This document shows positions 8,148-15,244 of a DNA stretch of 64,000 bases, piece by piece. The position numbers were made by a program, and so were the translations under genes. Within the stretch, counting starts at the first letter, position 1. Each line of letters starts with the position of its first letter. Below the pieces are notes generated by a model, which saw only the letters and a program-made list of their open reading frames with translations, was not told the DNA's origin and made no database searches. Origin of the DNA: Spirosoma sp. 48-14 (lineage in GTDB: Bacteria > Bacteroidota > Bacteroidia > Cytophagales > Spirosomataceae); contig NZ_MKUD01000063.1 of assembly GCF_001898575.1 (NCBI RefSeq), positions 323,215 through 387,214 of the forward strand. The letters are read 5' to 3'.

Positions 8148-11100
8148 TTAGAAGCTAGCCCGTAGCATGACGCCCATTGTACGGAAAGATGGGTTGTTAC
8201 CTGCGTTGCTGATGTTATCAGTCCAGCGGGTTCCGGTGTTGGCCTGTTCAGCATCCATATCCTTGATGGTTCTGTAGATAAAGAACAGGTTCCGGCCAAA
8301 TACCGACAACGTCAGGTTTTGCGTACCGATTTTACGGGTAAGTGCAACAGGCAGGCGATAGCCCAGCGAAAGCTCCCGCATTTTGATGTAGGTGTTGTCT
8401 TTCACGTATAGCTCATACCGTGCACTACCATACTGTGGTCCACCCCAGTTATAGGTAGAGTTGTAGTAAACTGCCTGCGAAACAATGTTGGTGTTCTTTT
8501 CGCCAGTAGCCAGTACACCATCCATCAGCATACCATCATTATAAACGGTTTGACCGTTAGGGCCAGCGGCTGCTGTCGTCTGCACACCCTTGCCGTTGGC
8601 ATCGATGTAGTACGACAATCCACCATGTTCAGCATCCATCGCGGTGAGGCTTTCTTCGGTCAACCCACGCGAGGTCATCCAGTTGATACCCGTCGGCATG
8701 ATAGCACCCCCGAAACGGAAGTCGGTGATCACATCCAGCGTAAATCCTTTGTAGGTGAAGTTATTCAGCAAACCACCCGTCAGTTTTGGCATAGCATTAC
8801 CAGCCTTAATCCAGTTGTTGCCATCCAGTTGATAGATACCGTTCGGACCAACAATTTTCTGGCCTTGTGCATTGGTCAGGATTCCATGCACGTAGATGTC
8901 GCCCATTGGCTGACCCACAACCGAACGAAGCTGAGCAGCATTACCGTCGTAATCAGCATGCAAAAGCTCGGTAGAACCATTGGCCAGTTTCTCGACCTTG
9001 TTCGTGTTTTTGGCCAGGTTCAATGTCAGATCCCAGCGGAAGTCGCTCGTCCGAATTGGAGCGATGTTCAACGCCATTTCCAGACCCTGGTTGCGCAATG
9101 TACCGATGTTTGCCAGTACCGATTTAGCACCCGTCGAAGCAGCAATAGTCAGCGGCAGGATCTGATCTACGATTTGTGCATTATAGTAAGCCAGGTCGAC
9201 ACGTAACCGATCTTTGAACAGACGGGTCTCTAAACCAAATTCAAACTCGCGCTTCTGCTCAGGACGAATTTTGTCGTTGCCATAATCGCTGCTGATGTTC
9301 GTATACAATACAGAGCTTCCGCCCGACTGCTGTACGTTCAGGTTACCCTGCGTATAGGCATTGTTGGCGCGATAGATAGAGGGGTAGTTACCCACGATAC
9401 CGTACGATGCCCGCAGTTTGGCATAGCTGATAGCTGTAGGCAGTTTCAACAATTCGCTGATAATAAACGACGAGTTTACAGAGGGGTAAACGAACGCGTT
9501 ATTGCCAGGAGCAAGCGTCGATGTTTTATCCCGACGCAACGTTCCTTCTACGTAGATAACGTCTTTATAGTTGAAATTCACCGTACCCAGGAAAGCATCG
9601 CGCACCCAGCGATCCCGTGAACTGCTACCACCTACCGTGTTTACAGAAGCCGACAGATCGAAGAAGTTCTCTGTGCTCAAACCACCATTGGTCGACCGAG
9701 TCATCAACGTATTCAACTGCTTATAGGCATTGTAACCACCCATGGCCGAAAGCGTAATATCTTCGTTCAGCTTTTTGGTGTATGATAACAACACGTCGGT
9801 ATAGACATTGCTATACAGGTTGTTGCTCAGCCCAAACGAACCCGAGTATCCAAACGCCAGCGGAATCGAGCTACGTTGCTTATCTTCGATACGCTCCGAG
9901 GTGAAGTCGGTTCCTACACGCCCACGCAGGTTCAGGTTTGGTACGATTTCCCAGTTCTGGGTGATGCTGGCAATGATCCGGTTGCTGTATTCATCGTAGG
10001 TATTGGCCCGCGTACTCCATACATAATCACCAATGTCCGTTTTGAATCCGTTCCGAATGATGTTCTCGTTCGGGGTCAGGCTTTGGTTGGTACCCGTTAC
10101 ATATTTATACCCCAGGCTGGTCTGATACTTGTTAAAATACCAATCGGCCGATTCGAAGCGGTTCATCATCCCGGAGAAGTTGTTGATCATCCGGTCAACT
10201 TTGTACGGGCGATTGTGCGTGTACTGGTTGATGTAGTTCACGACCAGATCCGTCTTCAGATTCTTACTCTCATTGAAGCTGGCATTCAGGTTCATGATGT
10301 TCTTTTCGTTTTTCGCTTTGTAGCTGATCATGCCATTATCCTGGCGGGTATACGAAAAACGGAGCGACGAGTTTTCAGTAGCCTTCGAAATCGAGAGGTT
10401 AATGTTGGCACTGTTTGCACTCTGGAACAGATCGGCGTAGCTGTTGTTGGATGCCGAGTATGGACGAATCACACCATCGAATGCCATGACAGGCTGACCA
10501 TCGAATTTGGGACCGAAGTTAACAGTCGCGTTAAGCAGCCCACGTGTATCGCCTTTACCATCACCATTGGTGTCGTAATAGATGAATCCGTTGGCATCCT
10601 GTCCGCCATTGTTGTAGTTCAGCATATAGCCAGGACCACGAACATTTTGATAACGGGGCAGATAGGCGATATTATCGACACTATAGCTGGCACTGAAGTC
10701 GATGCCCAGTCCTTTCCGGCCTTTGCCACTTTTGGTCGTAACCAGAATAACCCCGTTTACGGCTTCAGAGCCATACAGGGCGGCTGCCGAAGCACCTTTC
10801 AGGATCGAAAGGTTTTCAATATCGGCTGGGTTCAGGTCCAGGATACCATTACCCCGAATCCGCTGGTCGCCCCAGTAATCGTTGTTTCGGGCTTCGCCGT
10901 TCCGAATGGGGATACCATCCATTACAATAAGTGGCTGGGTATTACCCGTAATCGAAGACAGACCACGAATATTGATGTTGACAGCACTAGTAGCACCACC
11001 CGGTGTTGCGTTGATAGTTACACCTGGGGCCTTTCCGTACAGAGCAGTAGCAAAGTTCGGGGTAGCCGTTTTCACCAATTGATCGTTGTTCACAATCGCT

Positions 11101-11462
11101 GTGGCATAGCCCAATGCCCGTTCCTCCTTTTTGATACCCAACGCTGTAACAACAAATTCATTCAGCATCGTAGCATCTTCTTCCAGCGTTACATCGACCG
11201 TTGTCCGGTTGTCGATGGCTACTTCTTTGGTTTTGTAGCCAATGTAAGAGAACACCAGTGTTTTATTCCGACCAGACGCAATGCTGTATTTACCTTGTGC
11301 ATCCGTCACGGTTCCCGAATTGGACCCTTTTACCACAATGGAAACACCCGGCAAGGGTTGTCCATCTGTTGTTGTGGTAACTTTACCCGAAATGGTCTGC
11401 GCCAGTACGGGGCTACTTATTACCAACAGTAGGATAATAAGCCTAAGTACAGTTTTTGCCAT
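8148..11462 (-). CDS. SusC/RagA-family TonB-linked outer-membrane receptor
   Basis: A 1104-residue TonB-dependent transporter for oligosaccharide or peptide uptake. After a signal peptide (residues 1-21, ending SPVLAQ) there is a carboxypeptidase-regulatory-like domain (about 22-105: GKVTTTTDGQPLPGVSIVVK, SYIGYKT). The plug follows (about 110-240), with LYGKAPGV, NINIRGLSS, PLIVMDGIPI and the signature ILKGASAAALYGS. The remaining residues are the 22-strand barrel, ending in Phe as outer-membrane barrels do. It pairs with the SusD gene 15 bp downstream. A long antisense reading frame (9876-11432, plus strand) lies inside it but has no protein-like features. Confidence 0.94.
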   Translation of the reverse strand: MAKTVLRLIILLLVISSPVLAQTISGKVTTTTDGQPLPGVSIVVKGSNSGTVTDAQGKYSIASGRNKTLVFSYIGYKTKEVAIDNRTTVDVTLEEDATMLNEFVVTALGIKKEERALGYATAIVNNDQLVKTATPNFATALYGKAPGVTINATPGGATSAVNINIRGLSSITGNTQPLIVMDGIPIRNGEARNNDYWGDQRIRGNGILDLNPADIENLSILKGASAAALYGSEAVNGVILVTTKSGKGRKGLGIDFSASYSVDNIAYLPRYQNVRGPGYMLNYNNGGQDANGFIYYDTNGDGKGDTRGLLNATVNFGPKFDGQPVMAFDGVIRPYSASNNSYADLFQSANSANINLSISKATENSSLRFSYTRQDNGMISYKAKNEKNIMNLNASFNESKNLKTDLVVNYINQYTHNRPYKVDRMINNFSGMMNRFESADWYFNKYQTSLGYKYVTGTNQSLTPNENIIRNGFKTDIGDYVWSTRANTYDEYSNRIIASITQNWEIVPNLNLRGRVGTDFTSERIEDKQRSSIPLAFGYSGSFGLSNNLYSNVYTDVLLSYTKKLNEDITLSAMGGYNAYKQLNTLMTRSTNGGLSTENFFDLSASVNTVGGSSSRDRWVRDAFLGTVNFNYKDVIYVEGTLRRDKTSTLAPGNNAFVYPSVNSSFIISELLKLPTAISYAKLRASYGIVGNYPSIYRANNAYTQGNLNVQQSGGSSVLYTNISSDYGNDKIRPEQKREFEFGLETRLFKDRLRVDLAYYNAQIVDQILPLTIAASTGAKSVLANIGTLRNQGLEMALNIAPIRTSDFRWDLTLNLAKNTNKVEKLANGSTELLHADYDGNAAQLRSVVGQPMGDIYVHGILTNAQGQKIVGPNGIYQLDGNNWIKAGNAMPKLTGGLLNNFTYKGFTLDVITDFRFGGAIMPTGINWMTSRGLTEESLTAMDAEHGGLSYYIDANGKGVQTTAAAGPNGQTVYNDGMLMDGVLATGEKNTNIVSQAVYYNSTYNWGGPQYGSARYELYVKDNTYIKMRELSLGYRLPVALTRKIGTQNLTLSVFGRNLFFIYRTIKDMDAEQANTGTRWTDNISNAGNNPSFRTMGVMLRASF

Positions 11463-11743
11463 AGAAAAAGCTATTAAATCTTCAGTTAAGTTTAATTACA
11501 GACAATATTAATATATTTTTTTAATTACCTAAAACAAAATAAATTTTTTTAAAAAATAACCTGATTAATTAAAATAAATTAGACAAAACTCGTATCAGGA
11601 CAAGATTTGAAGCTATGATCACCCATTTTTCCGCAAAATTAGCCCGTTTTCATTGAGCGTCCACTCCTAGCAAAATGAAGCCTATTTAGCCTTAAGCTAG
11701 TTATAAATCCTGAATCGACGGACAAGAAATACCTATTCCAACC
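11463..11743. other. AT-rich intergenic region upstream of susC, divergent from the SRPBCC gene
   Basis: These 281 bp hold no gene. The part next to susC (about 11500-11590) is very A/T-rich. A minus-strand TAATTTTG (bases 11634-11641) fits the TAnnTTTG -7 pattern and would give a leader of about 165 nt for susC, but I find no matching -33 element. Treat this as a weak promoter candidate. No palindrome of the GTCCG-N4-CGGAC type is present. Confidence 0.4.
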
Positions 11744-12199
11744 ATGCAGCCTAACGCTATAGTATATAGGACAGTGCCCATTAAAGCTCCCCTTTCAACC
11801 GTGTGGGATTCGCTGACGGAACCCGATTTGATAAAACGATGGATGTGGGATTCCGATGTTGCGATCTATACCGACTGGAGCGTCGGCAGTCAGATCCGTA
11901 TCCAGGGAGATTTCCATGGGATTCGTTTTGACAATAAGGGGACCGTTTTGCAGTATATCCCAGAGCGCACCCTCCAGTATACTTATTGGAGTACGTTATC
12001 CGAAATTGCCGACGCGCCCGAAAACTATTCGATCATCGAGTTTTCATTGGATACACATGCCGATCAGACAATTCTTATATTTCGGCAAAGCCAGTTCGCG
12101 ACCTACGCCATCTACAAACACTTCGAATTCTATTGGAACACAACGCTTCACATCCTGAAGCAACGGCTGGAGACCCCTCTTTCAACAGACCAGAATTAA
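11744..12199 (+). CDS. SRPBCC/AHSA1-like domain protein
   Basis: A 151-residue cytoplasmic protein with no signal peptide. The opening VPIKAPLSTVWDSLTEPDLIKRWMWDSD is the first strand/helix of the START-like SRPBCC fold as seen in Aha1-type proteins, and GSQIRIQGDFHG plus KGTVLQYIPERTLQYTYW follow in the expected order. It ends with the long C-terminal helix (EFYWNTTLHILKQRLE). These proteins bind hydrophobic ligands or chaperones; no specific role can be read. It stands alone and converges on the next gene with a 54-bp gap. Confidence 0.8.
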   Translation: MQPNAIVYRTVPIKAPLSTVWDSLTEPDLIKRWMWDSDVAIYTDWSVGSQIRIQGDFHGIRFDNKGTVLQYIPERTLQYTYWSTLSEIADAPENYSIIEFSLDTHADQTILIFRQSQFATYAIYKHFEFYWNTTLHILKQRLETPLSTDQN

Positions 12200-12253
12200 T
12201 CAAGAAGTTAGCGGCAGGGCCCCGATGGGATCATACTGACGGTCGTTATCGTA

Positions 12254-13432
12254 TTAGTTGCACGACTGCCCATCCAGTCGAAAATAGCGGACTTTTACGG
12301 GTGCTACCGCCGTCGAATCGACATAGCCTTTGAGGGCAAACAGACCTATATAGTTCGGGGCGATGTCAAATTCGTACGTAGTTAGCTCCTTAAACGAAAA
12401 GTTGTCGACCGGACTGGCGGAGTAGAGTATCCGAAATTTCCGCCCCTGTTTTTCGATTCGAAAGGCAAAGTTTTTCAGGTTGGTGTCGGCAATACGACGC
12501 TCTTCAGCATTACTGATATGAAACAGAGGCTGATGGATAAACTCTTCCAGATTGGCATCCGCTTTCCCATACGACGAAATAGCCTGAATCAGAATCTCGG
12601 CCGGACGATGAAAGCCCCCGAAAAAATCGTTGTACGAGAGCGACAACCGGATGCTTTTACCCGTAAACAGGGTATCTTCCATCAGCAGCAAACCCGCCTG
12701 CTGCCAATTGCCCATAGGAACGAAATCTGTCATGTGCATTTCGGTTCGGAAGCAATCATTCCTGATTTCGCGAATCAGCAGGTTCTGTACGCGTGGTGTC
12801 TCGCCAGTCTTAGGCCAATTATCCCCCTTTAGCGTAAACAGTGTCAGACGTCCGGGGCTTTCATTCCGTCGTTTCCAGTAGGATTCATTTTTATGTTGTA
12901 CCGTCCAACCGCTCTGGCTGAGATAGGCATCGGATGTATTGCGAAAATCTTCCTGAACCTGCTCCAGATTTGACTGATGAAAAAACAAGTACCCTACCAC
13001 CAGCACGATCAATAGTAGAACCGCTACGAGCCAGCCATCGCCCGACCTTTTCGGCTCCATATTGGCTGTCTTAATCAGTGTTGGTGTACCTATCTGTTCG
13101 CGGTATCGAAACCAATGCGAAAAGTTCTCTCCCGCTTTTTTTCGTTCGGCTTCAGTAATGGAGGGCGCGTCGAGCACATAACGCGCCAGGGTATCGAGCG
13201 TAGCTATGGACGGATTCTCCTGCTTGCTGGTCGAAGGATTCAAGACAAAAGCCGTATAGTTTTTAATGCTTCGCCAGCCGATCACCAACCCGGTTCGTTC
13301 TTCGATCTCGGTACTCAGGTGTTTACTCTCCGGCTCCGACAATGGGCTTTTCAGCGGATGGTCGAAGCATTTTCTGACCACCGCATCCATTAGTTCGGCA
13401 AACGCCCGCCTATCGAAGTCGTCTCTATACAT
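12254..13432 (-). CDS. Probable membrane-anchored one-component regulator: cytoplasmic HTH-like region, one TM helix, extracytoplasmic lectin-like domain
   Basis: A 392-residue protein with no N-terminal signal peptide. Residues 1-95 are helical and include ETGL-like and IKNYTAFVLNPSTSK sequence followed by PSIATLDTLARYVL. I read this as the Bacteroidota N-terminal region that resembles a DNA-binding helix-turn-helix with a trailing TLD-LARY helix. Residues about 133-151 (GWLVAVLLLIVLVVGYLFF) form the only membrane span. The C-terminal 230 residues are beta-rich (FRTEMHMTDF, GNWQQAGLLLMED, FRIEKQGRKFRILYSA, IGLFALKG) and look like a concanavalin A/DUF1349-type carbohydrate-binding domain outside the membrane. 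If right, it senses a glycan outside and acts on DNA inside, like ToxR-type regulators. DNA binding is inferred, not proven. Confidence 0.7.
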   Translation of the reverse strand: MYRDDFDRRAFAELMDAVVRKCFDHPLKSPLSEPESKHLSTEIEERTGLVIGWRSIKNYTAFVLNPSTSKQENPSIATLDTLARYVLDAPSITEAERKKAGENFSHWFRYREQIGTPTLIKTANMEPKRSGDGWLVAVLLLIVLVVGYLFFHQSNLEQVQEDFRNTSDAYLSQSGWTVQHKNESYWKRRNESPGRLTLFTLKGDNWPKTGETPRVQNLLIREIRNDCFRTEMHMTDFVPMGNWQQAGLLLMEDTLFTGKSIRLSLSYNDFFGGFHRPAEILIQAISSYGKADANLEEFIHQPLFHISNAEERRIADTNLKNFAFRIEKQGRKFRILYSASPVDNFSFKELTTYEFDIAPNYIGLFALKGYVDSTAVAPVKVRYFRLDGQSCN

Positions 13433-13441
13433 ACGCTATGT

Positions 13442-13530
13442 AAATGGATAATGGATAATGTACAATGAATGATAGATAATTAGCATACACTTTTCATTAT
13501 GCATTGTGCATTATCCATTGTGCATTTTTA
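13442..13530. repeat. Inverted repeat of degenerate heptamers (GGATAAT family)
   Basis: The left half reads as 7-bp units GGATAAT, GGATAAT, GTACAAT, GAATGAT, AGATAAT. The right half mirrors them (CATTGTGCATTATCCATTG). It lies between two divergent genes, 10 bp from the start codon of the minus-strand one, and fills most of the intergenic space. It is related to the repeats at 52298-52386, 57431-57503 and the one inside the gene at 43108. Confidence 0.75.
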
Positions 13531-13618
13531 CAGAATTCACATTTCCGCGACGTTTCCGCCCTAATTCCGCCCGATTCAGCCCATGCGACGAAGTTTTGCC
13601 GAAACAATTTCGTCGTCG

Positions 13619-14335
13619 ATGAAAACGCTTCTTCTGTTTTTTTTCTGTCTGATTATGCTGGCTGGCAAAGCGCAACAGCTTCAACTTCATTATGATTTCC
13701 GCCATTCGCTCGACCCTACGTTGAACCGAACGAATTTTGCCTCCCTTTCTTTTGAGTACTTCAAGAGCAATGACTCCACCGGCTCGTTTCTCCTGAAAAT
13801 GCAGACCGACTTTTCGGGCGAAAATAACAACATCGGGCAGCTTTTCGTACAGGTATCCCGGAATCTGCGGTTCTGGCGGCCAAAGGTGTATCTGGCACTC
13901 ACCTACAGTGGCGGTCTAGGGGTAGCACCGCCATCCTTTGGGTATTACCTCACCAATACGTTTGGCGTGGGAGCTGCCTATCCGTTTCAATGGCGTGGTG
14001 CCTGGTTCAGTACGAGTCTGGTGTATCGATACAATGCCTTTCTGAAGCCAAGCTACGATCCACAGCTAACGTTTTATTTCGGAAAAGGCTTTTTCAACTA
14101 TCGGCTCATGATTGCCGGGAGCCTGGTGGCCTGGAGTGAAAACCGCAATCAGGGTAATGATTTTACGAAAGGGCTGGCTGGTAAAAAAGTAGCATTCTTT
14201 GGCGATCCTCAATGCTGGGTTAAAGTAGGCAAAACGGTTTCTGTCGGCTCGCGCATTAACCTCTTTTATCACACTTTAACAAACGAAAACCGGATTCAGG
14301 TATACCCCACGCTGGCGTTGAAAAATCAGTTTTAA
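13619..14335 (+). CDS. Secreted DUF5020-like outer-membrane-type beta-barrel protein
   Basis: A 238-residue exported protein. ATG 13619 was chosen over ATG 13583 because the signal peptide (MKTLLLFFFCLIMLAGKAQ) starts there. The mature protein begins LQLHYDFRHSLDPTLNRTNF, followed by alternating aromatic/hydrophobic strands (SFEYF, FVQVSRNLRFW, VYLALTYSGG, FSTSLVYRY, LTFYFGKGFF, SRINLFYH) and ends in Phe. This matches the DUF5020 family of Bacteroidota, which resembles nucleoside-channel-like barrels. Function is unknown. It stands alone, convergent with the PIN toxin gene. Confidence 0.8.
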   Translation: MKTLLLFFFCLIMLAGKAQQLQLHYDFRHSLDPTLNRTNFASLSFEYFKSNDSTGSFLLKMQTDFSGENNNIGQLFVQVSRNLRFWRPKVYLALTYSGGLGVAPPSFGYYLTNTFGVGAAYPFQWRGAWFSTSLVYRYNAFLKPSYDPQLTFYFGKGFFNYRLMIAGSLVAWSENRNQGNDFTKGLAGKKVAFFGDPQCWVKVGKTVSVGSRINLFYHTLTNENRIQVYPTLALKNQF

Positions 14336-14410
14336 TTGCTATTAACCATTTTCCCCATCAGATGAAGGGAGTTGCCCTCACCCTACCCAAGCAAAACGCT
14401 GTACATTGAC

Positions 14411-14827
14411 TCACTGAAGCAACTTCTTAAGCAGAGAGCAAAAAGCATCGAACGACAGCAAATCAATTTTAGGAAAAGGAATAGTAGGCAGGTGCCCAAA
14501 ATGGCCATCGTTCGTTATTATATAATCGGCATTTCCAATTATAGCGGCATCGGTGAATTTATTGTCGTCGGGATCGTTCGGAATAAGCAGGAATCGAAAT
14601 GCGGGCTCTACCCGAATCACTGTTGGAAAATTATCTAAAGCTAACAAAGTCCGCTCGGCGAAGGTGGCTGAATAGTGGCGTTCGAGTAGTTCAGCGTACT
14701 CAGCCAAGATCTCGGTTGATACCACTAATTCAAACTGTCCTTCCTTTAACGCATCATACACCCAGCGATAAGCGGAAAAATACGGTGTAATGACTAAAAT
14801 GATATTGGTGTCGAGTAAGACCCTCAT
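14411..14827 (-). CDS. PIN-domain toxin (putative ribonuclease, PIN_3/TIGR00305 type)
   Basis: A 138-residue PIN nuclease, the toxin of a type II toxin-antitoxin pair. It opens with RVLLDTNIIL, placing the first metal-binding aspartate at D6. Further acidic residues sit in STEILAEYAELLE, the NDPDDNKFTDAAIIGNADYI block and TNDGHFG, the expected PIN quartet. Its ATG overlaps the antitoxin stop by one base (TAATG at 14825-14829, minus strand), which implies translational coupling. Family knowledge suggests it cleaves RNA when free; its target is unknown. Confidence 0.9.
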   Translation of the reverse strand: MRVLLDTNIILVITPYFSAYRWVYDALKEGQFELVVSTEILAEYAELLERHYSATFAERTLLALDNFPTVIRVEPAFRFLLIPNDPDDNKFTDAAIIGNADYIITNDGHFGHLPTIPFPKIDLLSFDAFCSLLKKLLQ

Positions 14828-15045
14828 TATTGTTTGTAGGGAGTACGGAGGTGCGCGGTTAACAACTCATCCATATCCTTTTGAGTTATTGATTTCTGTT
14901 CTTGCAATCTGACCATTTCTTCATCTGCTTTTTTAACAAAATAGTCAGCCAGCAGGGCTTTAATGTCCTTGAGTTCATTTTGGCTCAAGTCATGTGAGAA
15001 CAATTGCAGCAGGTGTAATTGTACCGGATTGAGTTTTGTCGTCAT
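14827..15045 (-). CDS. Antitoxin partner of the PIN toxin
   Basis: A 72-residue, highly charged, helical protein directly upstream of the PIN toxin and overlapping it by one base. Sequence such as LSQNELKDIKALLADYFVKKADEEM is typical of small antitoxins that carry a C-terminal toxin-binding helix. I recognise no named DNA-binding fold. The role rests mainly on gene order and size. A TAnnTTTG box lies 26 bp upstream. Confidence 0.8.
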   Translation of the reverse strand: MTTKLNPVQLHLLQLFSHDLSQNELKDIKALLADYFVKKADEEMVRLQEQKSITQKDMDELLTAHLRTPYKQ

Positions 15046-15070
15046 TTCAGTTGATGGATAGTCTCCGTAC

Positions 15071-15078
15071 CAAAGTTA
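15071..15078 (-). promoter_or_regulatory. Candidate -7 promoter box for the toxin-antitoxin operon
   Basis: Minus-strand TAACTTTG matches TAnnTTTG, 26 bp upstream of the antitoxin ATG. A matching -33 element is not obvious. Confidence 0.5.
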
Positions 15079-15109
15079 CGAAATCAGAAGATTAGAACTC
15101 CATACCCCT

Positions 15110-15144
15110 GTCCGTAACTGAACTTATCGCGTCCATAAACGGAC
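15110..15144. promoter_or_regulatory. Paired palindromic activator sites (UAS) upstream of permease 1
   Basis: Distal site GTCCGtaacTGAAC (15110-15123) has a conserved left half and degenerate right half. Proximal site GTCCAtaaaCGGAC (15131-15144) is a near-perfect palindrome. Centres are 21 bp apart, about two helical turns. The same pair occurs upstream of five other units in this window, which is the main support. Confidence 0.75.
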
Positions 15145-15197
15145 ACACAGCAATTGCCTCAAGACATATAACACTGACAATCAACTTCTTAACTTTC

Positions 15198-15212
15198 TGG
15201 TACGGCATTTGG
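15198..15212 (+). promoter_or_regulatory. Sigma-54-like -24/-12 promoter of permease 1
   Basis: TGGTACGGCATTTGG fits the sigma-54 pattern TGGCACG-N4-TTGC, with GG at -24 and TTG at -12 correctly spaced. The -24 GG is 55 bp from the end of the proximal palindrome. The gene starts 33 bp downstream. Confidence 0.7.
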
Positions 15213-15244
15213 GCATCTTTTATGAATAAACTTCAGATGCTGGT

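Noticed and set aside
9876-11432. A 518-codon open frame on the plus strand, antisense to susC
   Set aside because: It lies wholly inside the SusC gene, its protein has no domain, signal or membrane pattern, and it is explained by the codon bias of the real gene on the other strand.
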